64,000 nucleotides of DNA from Faecalicatena orotica (GTDB lineage Bacteria; Bacillota; Clostridia; Lachnospirales; Lachnospiraceae): contig NZ_QGDL01000006.1 of NCBI RefSeq assembly GCF_003149245.1, positions 124,001-188,000 on the forward strand, read 5' to 3'. The position numbers and the translations under genes were made by a program. The notes beneath the pieces were generated by a model. It ran no database searches, had not been told where the DNA came from, and was given only the letters and a program-made list of their open reading frames with translations. This document shows, in pieces, positions 17,432 through 26,294 of the stretch (its first letter is position 1; every line of letters begins with the position of its first letter).

Positions 17432-18673
17432 TCAAATCTTTCCATAAATTTCTTTTGTAACGTATGCCTTCACGGAAATCCCCTCAGGCACATATTCTTC
17501 TTCCAGCAGCTGTCCATTCTTACGAATAAGCTGAATCTTACCTGCATCTGTAAACGGATACAGCCTTTCTATATAGATCTGCTCCTTCCGTATAATCTCC
17601 AGCAGCACTTCCTTAAGCTTTTCAAGCCCCTGTCCCGTCTTCGCCGAAGTCAGGATCGAATAGTCCGCCTGAAAATCCCGGAAATTACCTGTCCCTTCAA
17701 GCTTATCCTGCTTATTAAACAGCGTGACAACTGGTTTTCCTTCCACACCGAGCTGCCTGAGTGTCTCATAGACCACATACATCTGATTATCCATCTGGGG
17801 ATTGGATGCGTCTACCACATGAATGATGATATCTGCATACTTTGCTTCCTCGAGCGTACTCTTAAAAGCCTCAATCAAATGATGCGGGAGTTTATTAATA
17901 AACCCGACCGTGTCCGTCAGAAGAATCTCCTGCTTCTTGTCCAGTTCCAGCACTCTTGTCGTGGTATCCAGCGTAGAAAAGAGCATTGCATCTGCCAGGA
18001 TCCCGGCATCAGTCAATGCATTTTCAATACTGCTCTTTCCGGCAGATGTATAGCCGACAAGCGCCGCCACTTTCATGTGGGAATCCTTCCTCTGTGTACG
18101 GATCAGTTCCCTGTGCTGCTCGACTTCTTCCAGTTCCCTTTTCAGCTTGCCGATTCTCCCCCTGATCAGGCGCCGGTCCATCTCCAGCTTCTTCTCCCCG
18201 GGTCCCCTCGTGCCGATCCCTCCGCCCAGACGCGACAGCGAATCCCGGAGCCCCACAAGGCGGGCCGCCCGGTACTTCAACTGGGCCAGTTCCACCTGAA
18301 TCTTTCCTTCGCTGCTGGTCGCCCTGGCCGCAAAAATATCCAGAATCAAAAGCGTTCTGTCGATCACCTTGCATTCCAGCTCCCGCTCCAGATTATGAAG
18401 CTGCACAGAGCTCAGCTCATCGTCACAGACAATCCCCGTCGCCTCCGTCTCCCAGAGCAGCTCCTTCAGTTCCAGAATCTTGCCTTTTCCCACATAAGTA
18501 GTCGGATGGACTGCCTCCCTCTTCTGGATCAGCCGTCCCGCCACAGACGCATTCGCGGTCTTCACAAGTTCCGCCAGCTCATCCAGCGATTCCTCCGTCT
18601 TCTCATACTCATTCACCTGAATACCAACAAGAACCATACGTTCTTCCTGTTCCTGCATTTCATATACCGGCAT
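17432..18673 (-). CDS. hflX: Ribosome-associated GTPase HflX
   Basis: A 413-residue HflX. The N-terminal GTP-binding-protein domain includes HPTTYVGKGKILEL and the RATSSEGKIQVELAQLKY region. A glycine-rich linker (LGGGIGTRGPGEKKLE) and coiled coil follow. The GTPase domain has P-loop GYTSAGKS (207-214), DTVGF (G3), NKQD (G4) and TSAKTG (G5). HflX rescues stalled or heat-damaged ribosomes. After the P-loop the protein reads SSIENALT where most relatives have STLFNALT; the Mg/phosphate-binding GKS is intact. The ATG follows AAGG that is part of repeat copy B. Confidence 0.93.
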   Translation of the reverse strand: MPVYEMQEQEERMVLVGIQVNEYEKTEESLDELAELVKTANASVAGRLIQKREAVHPTTYVGKGKILELKELLWETEATGIVCDDELSSVQLHNLERELECKVIDRTLLILDIFAARATSSEGKIQVELAQLKYRAARLVGLRDSLSRLGGGIGTRGPGEKKLEMDRRLIRGRIGKLKRELEEVEQHRELIRTQRKDSHMKVAALVGYTSAGKSSIENALTDAGILADAMLFSTLDTTTRVLELDKKQEILLTDTVGFINKLPHHLIEAFKSTLEEAKYADIIIHVVDASNPQMDNQMYVVYETLRQLGVEGKPVVTLFNKQDKLEGTGNFRDFQADYSILTSAKTGQGLEKLKEVLLEIIRKEQIYIERLYPFTDAGKIQLIRKNGQLLEEEYVPEGISVKAYVTKEIYGKI

Positions 18674-18683
18674 ATATTAACCT

Positions 18684-18733
18684 TTTCAAAGGGGTCTGAC
18701 CCCTTTGCCCTTCATTTTCAGAATATTCTCAAG
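18684..18733. repeat. Palindromic interspersed repeat, copy B
   Basis: A perfect inverted repeat at 18687-18707 has the same arms and centre as copy A, followed by CATTTTCAGAATATTCTCAAG (18713-18733 region). It fills the whole gap between the Rrf2 gene and hflX. Its end supplies the AAGG before the hflX ATG. Confidence 0.8.
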
Positions 18734-19142
18734 ATTTGAATATTTTTTTATCCAGATCTGCTATGGTTATTTCCTTCAAACGCGCCAGACACCGCTGGTT
18801 CAAGTCTTCATAGACTTCTTCCATGAGTCCTCCCATTCCTGAAGCTATCAGACATTTCATCTCGGAGCTGCCGCTTTTCCAGCCTGATGATACGAAGGTA
18901 AAGTCCAGCGCATCTGCAATCATATATAGCGTCACGTCTTTGCTGTCCATTACAAAATGATAGCCGCCCTCGATCCCCTCTTTTGTCTCTACCAGCTCTG
19001 CCTTTTTTAGTTTTGCCATAACCTTGCGTATTCTTGCAGGGTTCGTGCAGATATTTTCTGCCAGTCCCTCACTGGAATATACACATCCTTTGTGATTTAA
19101 AAATACAAGGGCATGCACTGCAACCGAAAATTCACTTGTCAT
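18729..19142 (-). CDS. Rrf2-family transcriptional regulator
   Basis: A 137-residue winged-helix Rrf2 protein: SEFSVAVHALVFLNHKG, then SSEGLAENICTNPARIRKVMAKLKKAELVETKEG as the DNA-binding unit, and a dimerisation helix near the C-terminus. Its Cys residues are scattered and do not form the three-Cys iron-sulphur motif of IscR, so it probably senses something else, as YwnA-like members do. GTGGGAGAAG precedes the ATG. Its upstream region carries an inverted repeat that may be its own operator. It may control hflX and the MATE exporter downstream. Confidence 0.87.
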   Translation of the reverse strand: MTSEFSVAVHALVFLNHKGCVYSSEGLAENICTNPARIRKVMAKLKKAELVETKEGIEGGYHFVMDSKDVTLYMIADALDFTFVSSGWKSGSSEMKCLIASGMGGLMEEVYEDLNQRCLARLKEITIADLDKKIFKS

Positions 19143-19172
19143 CTTCTCCCACTCCTAATCATACTGTATTCT

Positions 19173-19213
19173 AACCGTTAACTTTTTGGTAACAGTTTTC
19201 CTTTTATATTATA
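19173..19213 (-). promoter_or_regulatory. Promoter and candidate operator of the Rrf2 gene
   Basis: On the minus strand a TATAAT box lies at 19208-19213. Just downstream an imperfect inverted repeat, AACCGTTAAC (19173-19182) and GGTAACAGTT (19188-19197), matches 8 of 10 arm positions with a five-base spacer. The position suggests autorepression. No good -35 is visible. Confidence 0.4.
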
Positions 19214-19278
19214 ATTCATTTTTTAAAAAATACCACCCTAATTTTTATTTTCACAGGCAAACCTGTAAACAGTAACGT

Positions 19279-19845
19279 CTATTTTAACCGGATAATAAAT
19301 ACCGGCAGCGGGGGGTCATTCTTCCGGTTAAAATACTGGTTAACAATGACCAGCCAGCGTTTCGGGTCCAGAGACTCTAAATAGGAAAGTAAAGCATCCC
19401 GCTCTTCATACCCTGTATCCTTCCCACTGTAAATACACAGGCTCATGATCCCATCTTTCTTCAGAAGCTTAAGCCCTTCCCCGACCGCACGGATACTCGT
19501 GTCAGGCTTTGTCGCGACTGCATGGTCCGCCCCCGGCAGATAGCCAAAATTAAAAACGATGGCAGATACGCTTTCTTTCACGTATTCTCCCATCTTTTCA
19601 TGCCCGTCATGTATCAGGCAGAATCTGTTTTCATAACCGCATTTCTCCAGCCGTTCTTTTGTGCCAAGAATCGCCTCTTCCTGTATATCAAATGCATATA
19701 CCATGCCGTCTTCCCCACAGAGCCTGCAGAGGAACTCTGTATCATTGCCGTTCCCCGCAGTGGCATCCACACAAATATCCCCCGGTTCTATATACTGCTC
19801 CAGAAACCGGTGGCAGTAATCTGTAATCCTATAACTATATTTCAT
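19279..19845 (-). CDS. ytqB: YtqB/MnmM-type SAM-dependent methyltransferase
   Basis: A 188-residue class I methyltransferase. The SAM-binding motif I is VDATAGNGNDTEFL (26-39) and the characteristic motif IV-like FNFGYLPGADHAVATKPDTS follows, both hallmarks of the YtqB family. YtqB of Bacillus has been identified as MnmM, which methylates 5-aminomethyl-2-thiouridine at the tRNA wobble position. That function is transferred from the family, not shown here. It starts 20 bases after the TPR lipoprotein gene and ends the operon that begins with the metal regulator. Confidence 0.87.
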   Translation of the reverse strand: MKYSYRITDYCHRFLEQYIEPGDICVDATAGNGNDTEFLCRLCGEDGMVYAFDIQEEAILGTKERLEKCGYENRFCLIHDGHEKMGEYVKESVSAIVFNFGYLPGADHAVATKPDTSIRAVGEGLKLLKKDGIMSLCIYSGKDTGYEERDALLSYLESLDPKRWLVIVNQYFNRKNDPPLPVFIIRLK

Positions 19846-19865
19846 ATGAAACTCCCAGAATGCAA

Positions 19866-20423
19866 CTATCTTGTTCTTAAAAATTCTGCTTCCTTCTGCA
19901 TATCCTTGTCATCCGGATACGCAGCCAGATATTCCTCTGCCTTCGCCCCCGCAGTCTCCCAATCCTGCTGCCTTTCATAGCAGACAATCTCGTTATACTT
20001 CATTTCCCGGACAACCTCGGTATAATCAGGGGCATCCTCATCTTTCTTCCCGCCCGTTTCCCCGGAAAGCGCTATTCCTTTCTGAAATGCATCCAGCGCC
20101 CCTTCCACATCGTTAAGCTGCATGGAACATACGCCGATAAAGTTATAGAGTGTCGGGGTTTCATCCCCTTCATTGTCCAGAACATTCTGAAACGCTTCTT
20201 TCGCCGCCTCATAATCCTGCTGCTCATAATAGGCCATGCCAAGCCCCCTGTATGCTTCCGCGGCATCCTCCTTCTCCTCTAAAGACTTCTGGAAAGAAGA
20301 TACGGCTTCCTCATACTGCTGCTCCTCCATCTGCTGCGTCCCCTGCTCTATATAATTTAACTTGTCCTTGCAGCCGGTCAGCATAAAAGCAGCAAGAATC
20401 ATACAAACAATCCCTTTTTTCAT
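19866..20423 (-). CDS. Tetratricopeptide-repeat lipoprotein
   Basis: A 185-residue exported protein. A short signal peptide ends in LTGC with the lipidated Cys at residue 18. At least three TPR units follow (for example YEEAVSSFQKSLEEKEDAAEAYRGLGMAYYE and DYEAAKEAFQNVLDNE), forming a helical scaffold for protein contacts on the outer face of the membrane. Partner unknown. It starts 12 bases after the P-type ATPase stop. The link to metal efflux is by position only. Confidence 0.85.
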   Translation of the reverse strand: MKKGIVCMILAAFMLTGCKDKLNYIEQGTQQMEEQQYEEAVSSFQKSLEEKEDAAEAYRGLGMAYYEQQDYEAAKEAFQNVLDNEGDETPTLYNFIGVCSMQLNDVEGALDAFQKGIALSGETGGKKDEDAPDYTEVVREMKYNEIVCYERQQDWETAGAKAEEYLAAYPDDKDMQKEAEFLRTR

Positions 20424-20435
20424 ATAGCTCTCCTC

Positions 20436-22292
20436 TTATTCCGGGTACTTCAGTACCCAGAAAGAATTCAATATATTAATCAGCATCACTGCCATATCGG
20501 CAATAATCGCATTCTGCATGGTTACATATCCGAAAACCGCTAACAGCAGCAGAACTACCTTCATCCCGATTGCAAATATCAGGTTCAGCTTCACGGCACG
20601 GATGGTTCCTTTCGATATCTTAATGGCATTCACGATCTTCGAGGGTTCATCCTCCATCAGTATCACATCCGCCGCTTCCAGGGCAGCGTCCGCTCCCAGA
20701 CCGCCCATTGCGATGCCGATATCAGCAAGCGCCAGTACCGGGGCATCGTTGATGCCATCCCCTACAAACGCAAGCTTCTCCTCTTCCATCTGGCTTTCCA
20801 TGAACTCTCTGACCTGATCCACCTTTTCTTCCGGCATCAGATTCGCATAGACATAATCTATCCCGAGCTGCTTCGCCACATCATCTGCAACCCGCTCATT
20901 GTCCCCTGTCAGCATGACAGCCTCAAGCTGGTGCTTCTGCAGCCAGTGGATCGTCCACTTCACATCGTCCCTTAGGACATCCGCTATCAGGATATATCCC
21001 TCATACTGGTCATCCACAGCTACATGCACGGCAGTCCCAATCGCCTGCACCGGCTGATAGAATAATCCCTGCCGGTTCATGAACTTCGAATTGCCGATGC
21101 AGACCTGTCTCCCGTCAATATAGGCCCTGACACCGAAACCAGAATACTCCTTAATCGTTTCCACTCTCCTGCCGTCGATCTCTTTTCCATAGGCTTCCCT
21201 AAGCGAAACTGCGATCGGATGGTTTGAATATGCTTCCCCATATGCTGTAAGCTCGAGAAGTTCATCCGCATCCATATGCTTCGGGCATATCTCTTTTACA
21301 TGGAAAACACCTTCGGTCAGTGTTCCGGTTTTATCAAATACGAAAGTCTCTGTCTTTGAGAGTGCTTCCAGAAAATTACTCCCCTTAATCAGCACCCCCT
21401 GTCTGGATGCCGCCCCGATCCCTCCTAAAAACGCAAGCGGAACAGAGACAAGCAGTCCGCACGGACAGGCTGCCACAAGAAAAATCAGACCGCGGTATAC
21501 CCACGTCTCCGCATCTCCTGATATCATCATCGGAGGAAGGATCATGACAAGAATCCCGAGCAAGGTAACTGCCGGTGTATAAAACCTCGTAAACCGGTCC
21601 GCAAAGTTCTCGCTTTTCGCTTTATTATTATTCGCGTTCTCCACCAGATTAATAATTCTGGATGCGGTGGAATCCGCATAAACCTTTGATACACGTGCCT
21701 CAAGCACACCGCTGATATTAATGCTCCCGCTGTAAAGCCTGTCTCCGATCTTTACTTCACATGGCTCTGATTCACCTGTCAGCGCCTTAGTATCCACCAT
21801 GCTTGTTCCCATCGTAACAACCGCATCCACCGGTATCCTCTCCCCGGGCCTGATCACAATAATGTGACGCGGCTTAAGTTCCCTTGGATGTACCTTTTCT
21901 TCACGGCCATGTGTCTTGCGGTTTGCATACTCAGGACGGATATCCATAAATCTGGCAATCGACTTCTTCGTCCTTGTCAGAGAAATCACTTCCACCATCT
22001 TTCCAAACTGGAAAAAAAGCATCGCCCCTACAGCTTCCGTATATTTTCCAATAATAAATGCCCCGATCGTCGCCAGCAGCATCAATAGGTTCTCATCAAA
22101 AATATGCAGTTTTTTGAAGTTCTTTGCCATATCCTGAAAAATCCCAACCGTCACCACCAGATACGGCAGTAAATACAATATCAGCTCTGTCTTCCCAAAA
22201 AGATCCCAGTGTCTGACTGCCAATAATGCACTGATGTATAAAACCAGACCGATCCCGATTTCAATGCATTTCTTTTTTACTTCTTTTGCCAT
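20436..22292 (-). CDS. P1B-type heavy-metal ATPase without N-terminal metal domain
   Basis: A 618-residue metal pump. The metal-channel motif CPCGL is in TM6, the phosphorylation site is DKTGTLTEG, the actuator loop is TGESEP and the hinge is GDGINDAP. The N-terminus goes straight into membrane helices with no CxxC HMA domain. Sequence pattern and the CPCGL pocket fit zinc/cadmium/cobalt-type exporters (ZntA/CadA class); the exact metal is uncertain. It lies 66 bases after an ArsR/SmtB sensor gene, and the two are almost surely one metal-induced operon. Confidence 0.92.
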   Translation of the reverse strand: MAKEVKKKCIEIGIGLVLYISALLAVRHWDLFGKTELILYLLPYLVVTVGIFQDMAKNFKKLHIFDENLLMLLATIGAFIIGKYTEAVGAMLFFQFGKMVEVISLTRTKKSIARFMDIRPEYANRKTHGREEKVHPRELKPRHIIVIRPGERIPVDAVVTMGTSMVDTKALTGESEPCEVKIGDRLYSGSINISGVLEARVSKVYADSTASRIINLVENANNNKAKSENFADRFTRFYTPAVTLLGILVMILPPMMISGDAETWVYRGLIFLVAACPCGLLVSVPLAFLGGIGAASRQGVLIKGSNFLEALSKTETFVFDKTGTLTEGVFHVKEICPKHMDADELLELTAYGEAYSNHPIAVSLREAYGKEIDGRRVETIKEYSGFGVRAYIDGRQVCIGNSKFMNRQGLFYQPVQAIGTAVHVAVDDQYEGYILIADVLRDDVKWTIHWLQKHQLEAVMLTGDNERVADDVAKQLGIDYVYANLMPEEKVDQVREFMESQMEEEKLAFVGDGINDAPVLALADIGIAMGGLGADAALEAADVILMEDEPSKIVNAIKISKGTIRAVKLNLIFAIGMKVVLLLLAVFGYVTMQNAIIADMAVMLINILNSFWVLKYPE

Positions 22293-22358
22293 TGCGGCCC
22301 CCTCTTTTTCTTACATGCTGTCTTATACGGGGCATGCTGTCAGGTTATATCCCCGTGC

Positions 22359-22718
22359 TTACTCTCTGATATGTTCCATTCCCTGATTCATAATTGTCTT
22401 TATATGCCCGTCGGCAAGCGAATAGAACACAGTCTTTCCTTCCCTCCGGTTCGAAACCAGCTTCATCTGCTTAAGTACACGAAGCTGGTGTGAGATCGCA
22501 GACTGTGTCATATTAAGCGTCTGTGCCAGATCACATACACACATCTCTGACTGGAACAGTACGTACAGGATTCTGATTCTGGTAGAATCTCCAAACACCT
22601 TAAAAAAATCTGCCAGATCCTGAAGTTCTTCCGCCTCCGGCATGTGTGCCTGAACCTTCTCCACCACATCCTCATGTACATGAACAAAATCACAATGTTC
22701 TACTTCTATTTTTTCCAT
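22359..22718 (-). CDS. ArsR/SmtB-family metal-sensing repressor (CadC/CzrA-like)
   Basis: A 119-residue winged-helix repressor. The helix-3 metal site reads MCVCDLA (Cys60, Cys62), as in CadC. The last helix carries the zinc-type site Asp103, His105, His116, Glu119 (ADGHIKTIMNQGMEHIRE), as in CzrA/SmtB. The N-terminus adds Cys9, His13 and His15. Both cadmium/lead-type and zinc-type sites may therefore be present. Binding metal should release the operator and allow expression of the pump gene downstream. Confidence 0.92.
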   Translation of the reverse strand: MEKIEVEHCDFVHVHEDVVEKVQAHMPEAEELQDLADFFKVFGDSTRIRILYVLFQSEMCVCDLAQTLNMTQSAISHQLRVLKQMKLVSNRREGKTVFYSLADGHIKTIMNQGMEHIRE

Positions 22719-22748
22719 ATATGGAATCTCCCTTCAAGTTCAGAATTT

Positions 22749-22777
22749 ATTATACGTGAAATCCACCATCAGGTCAA
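22749..22777 (-). promoter_or_regulatory. Promoter of the metal-sensor/pump operon
   Basis: On the minus strand -35 TTGACC and -10 TATAAT have an exact 17-base spacer. The -10 ends 31 bases before the repressor start codon. Confidence 0.8.
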
Positions 22778-22936
22778 GCGCTGCACCCTGCCGCAGGCGA
22801 CTTTAAATGGGCAGCAATACCCCATTAAATGAATAAAAATATACAGACCTTCCCGAATATAGCAATGACTCCCGGCCGAAGAAATAACCCCTTCTGCCGG
22901 AAGCCCTGTGCACCCGTATATTTCGTTTTTTGCAAT

Positions 22937-25330
22937 TTACTTTTTATAAAGTACCCGGATCGAATTCAGGATGCAGATCATAGCCACCCCTGTATCCGCA
23001 AATACGGCCATCCACATGTTCGCCATGCCCGCAAGTCCCAGAATCATGACAAGTGCCTTGACTATGAGGGCAAAGGCTACATTCTGCTTTGCAATCACAC
23101 CGGTTGTCCTTGCAATCTTCAGCGACTGCGGAATCGCTTCCATAGAAGAGGTCATGAATACTACATCTGCCGCCTCAATCGCCGCATCCGCGCCGCTGCC
23201 CATTGCCGCACCCACATCCGCCCCCGCAAGTACCGGGGCATCATTAATGCCGTCGCCGACAAACATCACACTTCCATGTTCTGAGCGGATCTTCTGCAAT
23301 TCTTCCACCTTATTCTGTGGCAGGAGTTTTGCATGCACTTCATCAATCCCAGTCTCTTTTCCGACACTTTCCGCGCTTTTCTGTGCATCGCCCGTCAGCA
23401 TAGCCGTCAGGATGCCAAGCCTTTTCAGTGACGCAACCGCCTGTTTTGCATCCGCCTTGATTGTATCGGCAATCACAATTCTTCCTGCATACCTGCCATT
23501 TAACGCCAGCAGAACTTCTGTGCCATATGTGGTATCCTCACACTCTGCCAGATCAATCTGGTAGTTTTCAAGCAGTTTTTTATTTCCGCACAATACCGTA
23601 CCCTCTGGTAATTCCGCCTTGATTCCTTTTCCAGAAATCTCTTTCACTGCCGCCGGCCTCTTCAGTTCAATCCCTTTTTCCCCGGCCGCAGTCACAATGC
23701 TGTTTCCGATTGGATGGGTAGAAGTCAGTTCACAGCTGCCAGCCAGCTTAAGCAGTTCTTCCCTGTCTACGCCTGCCGCCGGAACGATGTCCTGCACAAC
23801 AAAGTTTCCCTCGGTAATCGTTCCCGTCTTATCCATGACAATCGCTTTCACACCCTGAAGCGCTTCGATAGCCACGCCTCCCTTGAATAAGATCCCTTTC
23901 TTCGATCCGGCTCCGATTCCCGAGAAAAATGCCAGCGGTACACTTAACACAAGTGCGCATGGGCAGCTGATTACAAGGAACGTAATCGCTGTGTATACCC
24001 AGTAATTCCAGTTTCCGGTTACGATGGACGGAATGATGGCCGTTGCAGCAGCAAGTGCTACTACAAACGGTGTATACACTCTCGAAAATCTTGTAATAAA
24101 ACGGTCAATCTTAGGCTTGTTTGCCGCCGCATTTTCTACAGAATCCAGAATTCTGGTAACCATAGAATCTTCCAGTGCCTTATCCGCACGGATTTTCAGC
24201 AGGCCCGATGTATTCACACAGCCTGATGTCACACTGTCTCCCACTTTTGCAGCAACGGGTACGGGCTCACCTGTTACCGGTGAAGTATCAATCCGGCTCT
24301 CTCCTTCCACGATCGTACCATCCAGCGGAATCCGGTCTCCGGGCCTGACCAAAAGAACATCTCCGATGACAGCCTCCTGCGCAGGAATCACGTCAACATC
24401 GTCACCGTTCATCCTGTTTACCACTTCCGGGCGCATATCCACAGCATCCATAATCTGGCTGCGGCTCCTTGCCACCGCAATCTCCTCGAAAAGCTCTCCT
24501 ACGCGGTAAAACATCATAACACCCACTGCTTCCGCATAATCCCCGATCACCAACGCTCCCAGCGTGGCGATACTCATCAGGAAATTCTCGTCAAACACAT
24601 GCCCTTTGCCGAGATTCTTAGCAGCTGTAAATAAAACCGCCCTTCCCAGAATGAGATATCCAAGGATGAACAATGCAAAAGAAAGATAGCCATTTACCGG
24701 TTCTGTCAGTTTTCCGGCAATCAGGAAAACCGCCCCAAGACCGATCTCCACAAAATCCTTCCTGTTTTCACTGAATTTTCCTGCTTTTCTCTCTTCTTTA
24801 GCCACAGGTTTTCTTTCCCTTTTAGATACCGTAACTTCCCCTTCTATTGAAGAACAGATTTCCTGGAAAACAGGGAGCAGTTCTTCCTCCGTATTCGTCA
24901 CTACCTGAAGCTGTTTTGTTGCATAAGTAATGTTTGCAAAATCAACCTGGGGAAGCTCCTGAATCTTTCTCTCCATCTTTGCCGCACAGTTCGCACAGCT
25001 CAGGTTTTCCAAAATGTATACCTGCTTCTTGACGTTGTCAAATGCATGATTTACCTGGCGCCGTTCCACGGCCTCATGCACATGCCCGTCATGTTCCCCA
25101 TGATCGTGCCCGCAGTGGCATTCTTCCCCATGTTCATGGTGATGACCGTGGACATGCGCTTCCTCATGATGGTGCTCATGCCCGCACCCACATTCCTCCC
25201 CATGTTCATGGTGGTAGCTGTGTTCATGTTGATGGCCGTGTTCATGTTCTTCCCCGTGATGGTGCTCATGTCCGCACCCACATTCAGGATGCGCATGATA
25301 AACCTTTCTATTAACTGCCTGTTGTGCCAT
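22937..25330 (-). CDS. P1B-type metal ATPase with histidine-rich and HMA N-terminal domains
   Basis: A 797-residue pump. Residues ~12-83 hold about 30 His and three ECxCGHxH motifs. An HMA-type domain with NLSCANCAAKME (CxxC) follows, then the pump core: TGEPVP, CPCALVLSVP in TM6, DKTGTITEG and GDGINDAPVL. His-rich extensions are common in zinc- and cadmium-type pumps and act as metal buffers or sensors. The CPCAL pocket fits zinc/cadmium but does not prove it. The ATG at 25330 follows GGAGGG; a longer frame from 25372 would run through the operator. It has its own ArsR-type operator and is not in the operon of the other pump. Confidence 0.93.
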   Translation of the reverse strand: MAQQAVNRKVYHAHPECGCGHEHHHGEEHEHGHQHEHSYHHEHGEECGCGHEHHHEEAHVHGHHHEHGEECHCGHDHGEHDGHVHEAVERRQVNHAFDNVKKQVYILENLSCANCAAKMERKIQELPQVDFANITYATKQLQVVTNTEEELLPVFQEICSSIEGEVTVSKRERKPVAKEERKAGKFSENRKDFVEIGLGAVFLIAGKLTEPVNGYLSFALFILGYLILGRAVLFTAAKNLGKGHVFDENFLMSIATLGALVIGDYAEAVGVMMFYRVGELFEEIAVARSRSQIMDAVDMRPEVVNRMNGDDVDVIPAQEAVIGDVLLVRPGDRIPLDGTIVEGESRIDTSPVTGEPVPVAAKVGDSVTSGCVNTSGLLKIRADKALEDSMVTRILDSVENAAANKPKIDRFITRFSRVYTPFVVALAAATAIIPSIVTGNWNYWVYTAITFLVISCPCALVLSVPLAFFSGIGAGSKKGILFKGGVAIEALQGVKAIVMDKTGTITEGNFVVQDIVPAAGVDREELLKLAGSCELTSTHPIGNSIVTAAGEKGIELKRPAAVKEISGKGIKAELPEGTVLCGNKKLLENYQIDLAECEDTTYGTEVLLALNGRYAGRIVIADTIKADAKQAVASLKRLGILTAMLTGDAQKSAESVGKETGIDEVHAKLLPQNKVEELQKIRSEHGSVMFVGDGINDAPVLAGADVGAAMGSGADAAIEAADVVFMTSSMEAIPQSLKIARTTGVIAKQNVAFALIVKALVMILGLAGMANMWMAVFADTGVAMICILNSIRVLYKK

Positions 25331-25353
25331 ATCTATCCCTCCATCATAAGCAA

Positions 25354-25382
25354 CATATGAATAACTGTTCATATGTTCATAT
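25354..25382 (-). promoter_or_regulatory. ArsR/SmtB-type operator upstream of the His-rich pump gene
   Basis: A perfect inverted repeat CATATGAA (25354-25361) and TTCATATG (25368-25375) has a six-base centre, overlapped by a second palindrome ATATGTTCATAT (25371-25382). The pattern of AT-rich TGAA/TTCA half sites is typical of operators bound by ArsR/SmtB repressors. The likely repressor is encoded at 22359-22718. It sits 24 bases before the start codon. Confidence 0.65.
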
Positions 25383-25441
25383 AATCACATTGAAGCCGAT
25401 TTGTCAATAGAATTTCATGAAAAAAGATATATTTTATAAAG

Positions 25442-25505
25442 AAAAAACCGGAACCGCAGAACATGGAAATCTTCTCCCAGTCCTGCCTGTTCCGGCCCTT
25501 AATTT
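25442..25505 (-). terminator. Terminator after the alarmone synthetase gene
   Basis: Arms CCGGAAC and GTTCCGG enclose a 44-base internal segment and are followed on the minus strand by GTTTTTTC. It begins four bases past the stop codon. The long loop makes it less certain. Confidence 0.5.
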
Positions 25506-25508
25506 CGC

Positions 25509-26246
25509 TTACTTTTCGTCTACAAAATGCACACTGTTCTGTGCCCGCTTATTTCCTATTACATTCTCCGCTATCTCTTCCAGCTTATCTTTACCGCTTG
25601 TGTTATCACCGGCATTCAGAAGACATGCCTGAATGGCATCATTCAATGACAGCATCTTATCGTCCAGTTCGGCGACCATCTGCGCACATTCCCTGAGTTC
25701 GCGGCTGATATAATCCGGAGCATTTCCCTCAAACTTATAGTAAATCTTATGCTCCAGGCTTGCCCAGAAATCCATTGCAATTGTCCTGATCTGAATCTCT
25801 ACCTTCGTATCCACGACACTGTCGGAAAGAAAAATCGGTACTGACACGAGCATATGATAGCTCTTGTAGCCGCTTTCTTTTGGATTCTTAATATAGTCTT
25901 TGATAGAAAGCACCTTCAGGTCACTCTGGTTCCCGATCATCTCCGCCAGACGGTAAATATCTGAAGTAAACGAACAGATCAGCCTGACTCCCGCAATATC
26001 ATTTATGTACTTTACCATATTCTCTATCGAAGTCTCATAGCCGTATCTCTTCAGCTTCTTGACTATGCTCTCCGGAGTCTTGATCCTCGTCTTGATGTGT
26101 TCAATGGGATTATACTGGTGAACATGCTGAAATTCATCATTCAGAATCTCCAGCTTTGTCCCTACTTCTTTTAATGCAGCATTGTATAGAAAAATAACCG
26201 TCTTCCAGCTATCTACGTCTTCATAATTCTTGATAGCGTCATGCAT
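25509..26246 (-). CDS. Small alarmone synthetase (RelA/SpoT synthetase domain only)
   Basis: A 245-residue protein made of the (p)ppGpp synthetase fold. Conserved stretches are RIKTPESIVKKLKRYG (ATP-binding basic face), NDIAGVRLICSF (Asp83), KNPKESGYKSYH (G-loop, residues 121-131), VEIQIRTIAMDFWASLEHKIYYK with Glu150 and Glu165. No HD hydrolase domain is present. It should make pppGpp/ppGpp from ATP and GTP/GDP as RelQ/RelP do. The ATG at 26246 is preceded by AGAGGAGAG; a GTG six codons earlier is possible. It is a single-gene unit with its own promoter and terminator. Confidence 0.9.
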   Translation of the reverse strand: MHDAIKNYEDVDSWKTVIFLYNAALKEVGTKLEILNDEFQHVHQYNPIEHIKTRIKTPESIVKKLKRYGYETSIENMVKYINDIAGVRLICSFTSDIYRLAEMIGNQSDLKVLSIKDYIKNPKESGYKSYHMLVSVPIFLSDSVVDTKVEIQIRTIAMDFWASLEHKIYYKFEGNAPDYISRELRECAQMVAELDDKMLSLNDAIQACLLNAGDNTSGKDKLEEIAENVIGNKRAQNSVHFVDEK

Positions 26247-26294
26247 CTGTTGCTCTCCTCTCACGTCGGAAATCCCCCTTTCCCAGCCTTTTTC

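Noticed and set aside
17819-18739. Long plus-strand open frame opposite hflX
   Set aside because: It is an antisense shadow of a clear HflX; the translation is low complexity and has no ribosome site.
19253-19266. Hairpin ACAGG-CAAA-CCTGT as terminator after the methyltransferase
   Set aside because: The stem is only five pairs and is followed by A-rich rather than U-rich sequence on the minus strand.
25046-25314. Short regularly repeated DNA units resembling a CRISPR-like or tandem array
   Set aside because: They encode the His-rich ECxCGHxH repeats of the metal pump, are irregular in length and lie in a well-supported coding frame.
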